Shown here piece by piece: positions 54,081 through 63,100 of a stretch of DNA of 64,000 nucleotides. Each line of letters opens with the position of its first letter. Positions within the stretch are counted from its first letter, which is position 1. The notes below the pieces were generated by a model that was not told the origin of the DNA, did no database searches, and saw only the letters and a program-made list of their open reading frames with translations. The translations under genes were made by a program, and so were the position numbers. This DNA is from an uncultured Bacteriovorax sp. (GTDB lineage Bacteria > Bdellovibrionota > Bacteriovoracia > Bacteriovoracales > Bacteriovoracaceae). The stretch covers positions 682,001 to 746,000 of the forward strand of contig CAMLMH010000001.1 of the NCBI GenBank assembly GCA_946481315.1, in the 5' to 3' direction.

Positions 54081-55180
54081 GCCTGATAAATCTCAATATA
54101 ACTTTTGACCATGTTTTTGACGGAAAAAAAATCCTCGACAGTGGAACGTGACTTAGCAGCAATGGCATCAGCCTGTTCTTTGTGTCCCAGCCAATAGTCA
54201 CACTTTTCCAGAAAGCCTGATAAATCTCCCAGCTGAAAGAGATCCACAAAAGCGCCATGATTGTTAATGGTTCTGTGCCCCGGTATATCACTGACGAGAC
54301 AAGGAGTTTCAACTGCCATTGCTTCCAGCACGGCTACGGGAATGCCTTCACTTGTTGATGCACTCACGTATAAGTCAGAACCCAAATTGTAATCAGAAAC
54401 CATTTCCTGCGCTCCTATTATTTTGATGTTGTTATCTTCTTCATTTTTTAGCAGTTGATAGTATTTATCGTCACCAGAAGGTCCGGCTATCAGCAATTGG
54501 TACTGCGGCCGTTGTTTAAAACAACGAATTAAAAACATCTGATCTTTTAATGGAACCACCCTTGAAAGTGCGAGAACAACCGGGCGAGTGCAATCTAATC
54601 CATGTCTTTTACAAAGCCAATCTTTTTTTTCCTGACGTAGCTGATCTGAAATTTGATATTGGTATGTTTTTATGCCATTGGGTATCAGATTTAACTTGTT
54701 GTGCGCGAGGCGAACATCATCCCGGTAGAATTGTGCAATTCGCTCGCTTACTGCAACAACATTATCCGCCAGCCCGCTGGCCAGTTTTTCATAATACCTG
54801 ATTTTGGGAGAGTGTCGAACGTGATCTATTCCGTGCGTAGTATGAATAAGCCGGTAATTTTTTTTAAAGAGAATTCTTTTTAACAGAGTGACTGGTCCCA
54901 GATACATTAAAGGATTGAGGTCATGAGTATGAACGACATCAACGTCACGCAGGATTCTATTAAGCCGCATAAGAAGCTGCAAATCATAACCTTGTTGTTT
55001 GGGAGGAGGTGTAATGACATTGATTCCATTGGAACGAAAGAAGGGAACCCAGCTACGCTCATGATCATAAACATATACGCTGACTTCATGGCCTAGTGCT
55101 TTTTGCTCACAAGCAAGATGAAAAATAATTTTTTCTAAACCACCGACTCCCAGGAATTGTGCGACGTGAACGATTTTCAT
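54077..55180 (-). CDS. GT-B fold glycosyltransferase (family 4)
   Basis: The 367-residue protein begins MKIVHVAQFLGVGGLEKIIF, the glycine-rich start of family 4 enzymes. It continues with VVHTHDLNPL, NVVAVSERIAQFY, NLIPNGIKTYQY, VLALSRVVPLKDQ and STSEGIPVAVLEAMAVETP with the E-x(7)-E motif. The ATG at 55180 has GGAG 9 bases upstream, and the earlier ATG at 55195 has none. First gene of the inverted trio, divergent from wza. Donor sugar is unknown. Confidence 0.9.
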   Translation of the reverse strand: MKIVHVAQFLGVGGLEKIIFHLACEQKALGHEVSVYVYDHERSWVPFFRSNGINVITPPPKQQGYDLQLLMRLNRILRDVDVVHTHDLNPLMYLGPVTLLKRILFKKNYRLIHTTHGIDHVRHSPKIRYYEKLASGLADNVVAVSERIAQFYRDDVRLAHNKLNLIPNGIKTYQYQISDQLRQEKKDWLCKRHGLDCTRPVVLALSRVVPLKDQMFLIRCFKQRPQYQLLIAGPSGDDKYYQLLKNEEDNNIKIIGAQEMVSDYNLGSDLYVSASTSEGIPVAVLEAMAVETPCLVSDIPGHRTINNHGAFVDLFQLGDLSGFLEKCDYWLGHKEQADAIAAKSRSTVEDFFSVKNMVKSYIEIYQA

Positions 55181-55268
55181 ATTAGTTGACTCCATTACTT
55201 TGACAACGGCTTCATCAATGCACTAAAAGACCTACAACAAACGAACTCACTTCGGACAGGAGCAAGGC

Positions 55269-56282
55269 GTGAATTTTAAATTTTTATTTTTTTTCTTTCT
55301 GACAATTTTTCTAACTGCTTGCTCTAGCCACGATGTAGAAGATTACCCCCTTTATAGTGAACAGGTTGCACGCATGATGGAACAGAAAAATAAAGATCAG
55401 CAAAGTGACAGCGCCGAATCATCTGTTCCGGATATGTCCGCTGTCCCGGTTTATATGGCGCCTGGACATTCTTTTACTCTTTCTCATCCCAGCGACAATA
55501 CTCTTAGCGGCACTTTTAGAGCAGATTTTAATGGCAGACTGGAATTACCCTATAATGTTGTAGTTGATGTTAGCAACAAAACTTTTTCAGAACTCAAAGA
55601 ACAAGTAATGAAATCCTATACCAAGTTTTTTCAAAGAGGAGTTGAGTCCGTCAATTTCTCATTGGCCAAAAGGGATATCTGGGTTGAAGTTCGCGGACTG
55701 GTTAAAAAACCTGGACGATATCTGATCAGGGCCAGTGACTCACTTGACCTTGTTGTTGATGCAGCTGGTGGCGTTCAGGGGGATATAAGTACAGAGTATT
55801 TTAATGCTAGTATCAAGCAGGGAAAATTTGATTATCAGGTCCTGCTGAACAAATATTTTGAGTCCAGTGAAACTGCCGAAAAAATACGTTGGCTCGGAGG
55901 GGACAATGTTTTTATAACAAAACTCGACAGTCTGGCAGGTCTTAATAAAGAAATCCCTTTCGTGACAATTATTGGTGGTGTAGCAAAACCAGGAAAGGTT
56001 CTCTATCAAAAAGATGCCAGTCTTTTTTATTTCATAGAAAAGTCTGGTGGAGCTCTTCAGGGACTTGGCTATGATGAATGTTATGTCTATCGAAATACTA
56101 AAAATGGGATAAAAAAAATCCAGTTCTCTTTCGACCGACCAGAGACGATACCGGTCATTTTCCCTGGCGATACCATTTACATGAATTCTCAGGTGCAAAC
56201 GGCCGGTGATAAAATTCTTAATCGTCTGAGCCAGATTGCCGGCTTGATTTCGACCGCTGCATTGCTTATCATTGCTCTATGA
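55269..56282 (+). CDS. Wza-type polysaccharide export lipoprotein
   Basis: The 337-residue outer-membrane export protein has lipoprotein signal MNFKFLFFFFLTIFLTAC (lipidated Cys18), then a poly-export domain (about 65-125, APGHSFTLSHP ... LELPYNVVVDV) and two SLBB-type domains (VRGLVKKPGRYLI and IIGGVAKPGKVLY). The C-terminus is hydrophobic (IAGLISTAALLIIAL), which may be the amphipathic membrane helix of Wza. The start is GTG 55269 with AGGAG upstream. The last 4 bases overlap the phosphopantetheinyl transferase gene, directly linking polysaccharide export and megasynthase maturation. Confidence 0.92.
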   Translation: MNFKFLFFFFLTIFLTACSSHDVEDYPLYSEQVARMMEQKNKDQQSDSAESSVPDMSAVPVYMAPGHSFTLSHPSDNTLSGTFRADFNGRLELPYNVVVDVSNKTFSELKEQVMKSYTKFFQRGVESVNFSLAKRDIWVEVRGLVKKPGRYLIRASDSLDLVVDAAGGVQGDISTEYFNASIKQGKFDYQVLLNKYFESSETAEKIRWLGGDNVFITKLDSLAGLNKEIPFVTIIGGVAKPGKVLYQKDASLFYFIEKSGGALQGLGYDECYVYRNTKNGIKKIQFSFDRPETIPVIFPGDTIYMNSQVQTAGDKILNRLSQIAGLISTAALLIIAL

Positions 56283-56962
56283 TTGATTTTTCCTATAATC
56301 CCGGTCTGCTGGAGCATTGCTCTTACTTTGCATTATCCCGCAATGTTCAGCCGGCCGTTTTTGATAAAGAGTATCTCGATTCGCTTATAATCGCTCCTGA
56401 GACCAGCAATTTTCATCCTCAGCGCAAAGAAGAATTTATCCTGGGCCGTTATTGTGCCAGCAAAGCTTTTGAATTGCATTGCGGTCAGAAGCTGATTCAT
56501 TTACCCACTGGCAAGGCTCGCGAACCTCTCTGGCCTGTCAATACAGTGGGGAGCATTTCCCATAACCAACATTGGGTCGGGGCGGTTGTAGCTTCCGGAT
56601 CAAAACTTCTCGGAGTGGGGGTCGACTTCGAAACAATGGGACGTGTAAAGCCTGAACTCGGCAGTTACATCCTGAATGATACTGATGTCAAATCCGCCAT
56701 AGGTTTTTCTTCTGAAGAAATACGAACAATAATTTTTTCAGCAAAAGAGTCTTTGTATAAAGCGCTGTATCCTAGTGTCAGAACATTTTTTGGCTTTGAC
56801 TCTGCAGCTGTTACACATATTGATAGTGATAAAAATATTTTTACGATCAAACTCTTAACTCATCTCTCGTCAGAGTTTAGTCCTTCGCAACGCTCTCAGT
56901 TTACCGGTCGCTTCGTATGCGATAGTCAAACATGTCTCACTGCAATTGAAATAACTCATTGA
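56279..56962 (+). CDS. 4'-phosphopantetheinyl transferase (Sfp/EntD type)
   Basis: Transfers the phosphopantetheine arm of CoA to the carrier-protein serines of the adjacent megasynthase. The 227-residue protein shows the EntD-like layout: LGRYCASKAFE, the GKAREPLWP basic region, GSISHNQ, the magnesium site GVGVDFE (Asp116, Glu118) and FSAKESLYKALYP (Glu157, Lys161). It overlaps wza by 4 bases (ATGA) and precedes the megasynthase by 155 bases. That leader has no other gene; it contains a 7 bp inverted repeat (AGAGAGT 57041-57047 with ACTCTCT 57062-57068) of unknown meaning. Confidence 0.93.
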   Translation: MIDFSYNPGLLEHCSYFALSRNVQPAVFDKEYLDSLIIAPETSNFHPQRKEEFILGRYCASKAFELHCGQKLIHLPTGKAREPLWPVNTVGSISHNQHWVGAVVASGSKLLGVGVDFETMGRVKPELGSYILNDTDVKSAIGFSSEEIRTIIFSAKESLYKALYPSVRTFFGFDSAAVTHIDSDKNIFTIKLLTHLSSEFSPSQRSQFTGRFVCDSQTCLTAIEITH

Positions 56963-57117
56963 TCAATTTTCTTTAACCATTCTTAAATTTAATCCAATTT
57001 ACAAAAAAACTACGGTGTGAAAGAAATGTCTGTCTTTTTGAGAGAGTTCAAAAAGCGTCTCACTCTCTTGTTGTTCTAAAGCTGTCGATGTGAATTTCGT
57101 TAACATTAACCAGGGGC

Positions 57118-60100
57118 ATGATCGTGTTCATACATACATTGTTTGAAAATCGTGTAAATTCCAGTCCAGAAAGTATTGCCTTGGAGATGAACGATCTTCA
57201 GATGACTTATGCTGAATTAAACACTGAAGCTAACCGACTGGCACGAGCACTCCTTGATTCTGGAGTCCAGCCAGGTGATGTTGTCGGGATTTGTATAGAG
57301 CGTTCATTTGAATTGATTGCCGGCCTTCTGGCTATATTAAAAGCAGGCGCTGCTTATCTCCCGCTGGATACTGAGTATCCGCCAGAGAGACTGAAATACA
57401 TGATCAATCACTCACTGGTAAAAAAAGTTCTGGTCAATAAAAAATTTTCCGGTCTAGTTGATCAGTCAGATGCAACCGCCATAATCCTGGAAGATATTAC
57501 GCGATCAAATTATTCGCTGGAAAATCTGATCATTGATAAAAATCTTATTAACCTCGCTTATGTCATTTATACGTCAGGCTCAACCGGCCAGCCCAAGGGA
57601 ATCGCCATGGGCGTTCGCTCTCTGCTTAATCTGATCGAGTGGCAGACTGAGCAGAGTTATTTACAGGAAGATGCAGTTACTCTGCAGTTTACTCCTGTCA
57701 GTTTTGATGTTCATTTCCAGGAGATATTTTCTACATTGTCCTCTGGCGGAAGGTTAGTTTTGGTAAGCGAACAGCATAGGCTGGACACTTTGGGGCTGTT
57801 AAATACGATTCAACAAAAAAAAATAAATAAGATTTTTCTTCCTTATGTGGCCTTAAACCATCTCTGCGAAATGGGTGTTCAATACTCCATCTATCCTGAT
57901 TCAATTAAGGAAATTACAACTGCAGGTGAGCAACTTAAAATCACCAAGGTCATCAGACAGTTTTTTGAAAAATTGAACGGTGCTCGCCTTTTTAATCATT
58001 ATGGGCCGAGTGAAACCCACGTAGTGACCAGCTTTACTTTGAGTGGACAACCGCAATCATGGCCTAATCTTCCGAGTATCGGTAAGGCAATTAATAATGT
58101 AAGTGTTCATATTCTAGATTCTGAACAGCGTCCTCTCGCAGATGGTCAGGAGGGAGAATTATTTCTTTCCGGAGTTTGTCTGGCCGAGGGGTATCTCAAC
58201 AGTCCTGAGCTGACAGCTGAACGTTTTATCCGGCATCCGCAATTGGGAAGATTATATAGAACCGGAGATCTTGGGTTTATTAATCCTGAAGGAAATATTG
58301 TATTTTTAGGAAGAAAAGACTCTCAGATTAAAATGAGGGGCTACCGTATCGAGCTTGGAGAAATTGAAATTGCTATAGGAAAAAACTCTTATGGCGGGCC
58401 ATGCGTAGTCAACGTGATGGATGATGGACATGACAGCTACCTATGTGCATATGTCACCGGCCATTCAACCTATGACGGAAATAAACTGAGAGAGTCATTA
58501 CGAAAAGAACTTCCGGAATATATGATTCCAAGTTATTTCGTGAGAATTAACCAAATTCCACTTACCCCATCAGGTAAGGTTGATTATAAAAATTTACCGG
58601 CCCTTTCCAGTCAGCGTCCTGAGCTTTCCAGCGAATTTGAAGCTGCTTCTTCGCCTTCTCAGCTCATGATTGAACGCTGCTGGAAAAAATACCTAAAAGT
58701 TTCTCCATTAGGTATAGATGACAGTTTTTTTGATCTCGGTGGTAATTCGCTGATGGCGATAAAAATTCTTGCTGAAATTAACCAACAGGTAAAAAAGAAG
58801 ATAAGCATTGTAAATTTCTTTCAGTTTCCGACTATAAGACTGCTTGGTCGATTTATTGAAGAAAAAAATGATCTTTTGCTTCCATCTGTTGCCAAGCGCG
58901 AGACATTCCTGGGTGATAAGGATGTGGCGATTATCGGAATGCATGGAAAATTTCCTGGAGCTGCTTCAGTTGATGAACTCTGGGACATGCTGATGACACA
59001 AAAAAATCCGCTTACTTCATTTGGCCTTGAAAATATTAATCCTCTTGTCAACAAGGAAAGTGCTGCTGACAATAATTATGTTCGGGTACAAGGATTGTTT
59101 CCGGATCAGCAGTTTTTCGACTATCAGTTTTTCGGCATGACTCCGCGGGAAGCAGAGCTCATGGATCCTCAACAGAGAAAATTTCTGGAGCTTGCCTACA
59201 ATGCGCTTGAATTTGCCGGTCATCGTCCGGACAAATTTCCTGGCCCTATAGGTGTTTTTGCCGGTATGGGAAATTCCAAATTCTCACGTCTGCTTGAAGA
59301 GTATAAAGACAAAGCGGCACAGCTGGGTGACTTTAATGTCATGCTGGGGCTGGAAAAAGATTATATCGCTACCCGCGCAGCCTTTAAGCTTAACCTCAAA
59401 GGTCCAGCACTTTCTATTCATACAGGTTGTTCAACGTCATTGGTCGCTGTTATTGAAGCAGTGAAAAGTCTTCGTCTGGGACACTGTGATATGGCCATCG
59501 CAGGGGGTATTTCTATAAGTGGAGTCCCCAATTCCGGACATCATTTTCAGACAGGAGGAATCTTTTCAGAAGATGGATACTGTCGGCCATTCGATGACAA
59601 TGCCACCGGTACGATTTTCACTGAAGGCGGTGGTGTTGTTGTTTTAAAACGTCTCAATGACGCTATTAAAGACAAAGACAATATACTTGCCGTTATTAAA
59701 GGAGTTGGTATCAATAATGACGGTGCTGATAAAATGAGCTTTACTGCTCCATCGGTATCGGGTCAACAAGATGCAATTTTAAAAGCTCAAATGGATGCCG
59801 GCATAACGGCAGATACTATCGGCTATATTGAGGCACACGGAACTGGAACTCCAATTGGTGATCCAATTGAAGTAGAAGCACTTACCAATGCATTCTCTCA
59901 AACGGCTCAGCAAAAACAATTTTGTCTGCTGGGTTCGATAAAATCAAATGTCGGGCATTTAACTGCCGCTGCCGGTGTAGCCAGCCTGATTAAAACAATC
60001 ATGACTGTGCAAAAAGGAATTGTTCCGGGTACCGCACATTTTCAGACAGCAAACAGAAATCTTGATCTGACAACGACTCCGTTTATTGTGAGCCAGGACG

Positions 60101-63100
60101 CTCAGGAATTTCCTGTCGTTTCGTCTCTGAGAAGAGCAGGCGTTTCGTCTTTCGGAGTCGGCGGTACCAACGCTCATGTGATTCTTGAAGAGTATCGTTC
60201 TTCCGAGCAAGTTGAAAATGAGACTACCGATGGACAAGCCACTCTATTTAAACTATCTGCCCGGACAGCTGAACAATTGTCTGAATTGCGAATCAAAATA
60301 ATAAATCAACTCATGATCAGCCCAAAAGCCGAATGGCGAAAGATTGCATACACTCTCGATACAGGTCGTAAACCGATGAAGGTAAAAGACTACATTGTAG
60401 CCAGTCATCACCAGCAACTTGATGCCCTTTTGCTTAAAAAAAATAATAAATCGCTTAAATCAGATGCGCAGAAAGTTGTACTGCTTTTTCCAGGGCAGGG
60501 CAGTCAGTACAGTGAAATGGGCAACCGCCTTTACTCTCAGGTGGAAATTTTTCGTGAGACCTTTGATCTTTGTAATCAACTGATAGGGCCACATCTGGGT
60601 TATGACTTGCGCAGTTTTTTGCATCAGTCCGATGATTCAGGTCTCCTTAATAACACATTTTATTCGCAACCAGCTCTGTTCGTAATTGAATACTGTCTTG
60701 GTAAAACAATTATGGAGCTCGGCTATCCGGTTACGGCCTTACTTGGTCACAGCGTTGGTGAGTATGTTGCTGCAACCCTGGCAGGTGTTTTTTCTCTGGA
60801 AGACGGCTTAAAAACGATTGCTTTAAGAGCAAGGCTTATGCGTGATTTACCTCCGGGAATGATGATTTCACTTCCACTGGAAAGTGAAAAAGCTTTAGCA
60901 CTGGCCAGTGGACTGGATCTTGACCTGGCCGCTGTGAATGCTGAAAAGTCATGTGTTCTGGCCGGAAGTATTGATTCCATTGAACAACTTAAAATGAGGC
61001 TTGAATCTTCTTCAATTGCCTACGTTGAACTGAAAACTTCACATGCATTCCACTCAAGGATGATGGCTCCGGCAGTGCCTCTTTTCCAGAAATTCATTAG
61101 TCAGCTGCAATTAAAGTTACCCGAGCTGGAATTAATTTCCAGTGTAACCGGTAAAAGAGAAACAACTCTTTTCACTGATCCTCAATATTGGGCATCTCAG
61201 ATTGAAAAACCAGTACGCTTCCACGAAGCATCCTCCGGAGTCATTAAAGAATCAGAACGTACTATTTTTGTCGAATGCGGAACTCGGAACGTGCTGTCGC
61301 TTCTGATTAAAAAGGCCGCAAGAAACGAAATTGAAAACGGAAAAATTAAAGTAATAAATCTGCTTGGTCAAAATATTGAACAGGAATCAGAAAAGTTTTT
61401 CGAATCACTGGGGGAAATCTGGCTGGAAGGAATGGATTATCTTCAGGCGGAAATTCTTTACAATTCCCATGAAAAGCAAAGAACAATTGCCCCTGTTTAT
61501 CCCTTCAACAAGACTTATTGCTGGCCAGGACCTTTTGACGATTTTCAACCACGTAAATTTAATAATGAGGTGAATTCCATGAATGACGAAAGATTAGCAA
61601 TCCTTAAAGAGAAATTATCTGACTTATTTGAAAGATCATCTGGAATAGCAGTCAATGACTATGACGGAAATACATCTTTCATGGAAATGGGTATGGACTC
61701 TCTGTTTTTGACTCAAATCTCATTACAGCTGAAAAAAGAACTCAAAGTAAATGTGAGCTTTCGCGATCTGGTAGAAGAATATACTACCCTCAATGCGCTG
61801 GCAGACTTTCTGATTGATAAAACAGCGGCTCCAGGAGCTCCGTCAACAACACCTGAAAAGCCAGAACGAGAACCTGATCACGTTCCCAGTGAAGTTCCTT
61901 CTCCATTTCCTGAACCTGGTCCAGGACCGGAGCCAATGCCTTCACCACAACCGGTTCCCGGACCGACACCATTATCACCTGGTGAATTACCTGAACGCAC
62001 ATTCGATCCGGTTGGAATAAACGATGACGTTCGGGGAATTATCCAGATGCAACTTGATTTAATGAACCGACAACTCGCTCTTCTGGGAAAAGCTTCAACA
62101 GTATCTTCTTCTGCAAAACAGGTATCTGTTGCTGTAAAAAGTTTGGTGCCTAAGCGGGGAGCAGATATCAGACAATCAAAAGAAGCTTTTGGAGCACAAG
62201 CGAGGATAATAGTCGAAAAAACGGCTAAAATTTCTCCGGAACAGTACGGAAAAATCCAGGCCTTTCTGGATAATTATGCCTTGAAAACCAGAGGGTCCAA
62301 AAAATTTACTCAGGAAAATCGTAAAACGCATGCTGACCCCAGAGCTGTTACCGGCTTTAAACCGGAATGGAAGGAGATTTGTTATCCGATTGTTGTCAAA
62401 AAATCGAAGATGCAGCGACTATGGGATCTCGACGGAAATGAATACATTGATATGACATGTGGATTTGGTTCTAATTTTTTCGGTAACCAGAATCCGGAAA
62501 TAAAAAAATATATTCTTCAGCAGATGGAAGACGGAATTGAGTTAGGTCCTCAACATCCGTTGACCGGCGAAGTAAGTAAAATGATCTGTGAATTAACCGG
62601 GAATGAAAGGGCCGCTTTCTGTAACACTGGCTCTGAAGCAGTATTAGGTGCAATGAGACTGGCACGAACAGTCACTGGCAGAGACAAAATTATTGTCTTT
62701 AGCGGTTCTTATCATGGAATAAATGATGAAGTTATTCTTCGCGCAGGAAAAAAAGGTCATGCCAATCCCGCAGCTCCGGGTATCAATGCTGAAGCTGTAG
62801 CGAATATGATTGTGCTTGACTACGGAACCAATGAATCACTGGAAAAAATAAGAGCAATGGCCCATGAAGTGGCTGCAGTTCTGGTTGAACCCGTTCAAAG
62901 CCGACGATGTAATTTTCATCCTGTCGAGTTTTTAAAAGAAGTCCGCAAGATTACCAGCGAAAGTCAGACATGTTTAATCTTTGATGAGATCATAACCGGA
63001 TTCAGGGTACACCCGGCCGGGGCCCAGGGATACTTTGGAATCAGGGCAGATCTTTGTACATATGGAAAAATTATCGGAGGGGGGATGCCGATCGGAGTTA

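Noticed and set aside
56963..57117. Possible attenuator in the megasynthase leader
   Set aside because: The AGAGAGT/ACTCTCT stem is only 7 bp with a 14-base loop and no T-run; such a pair can arise by chance.
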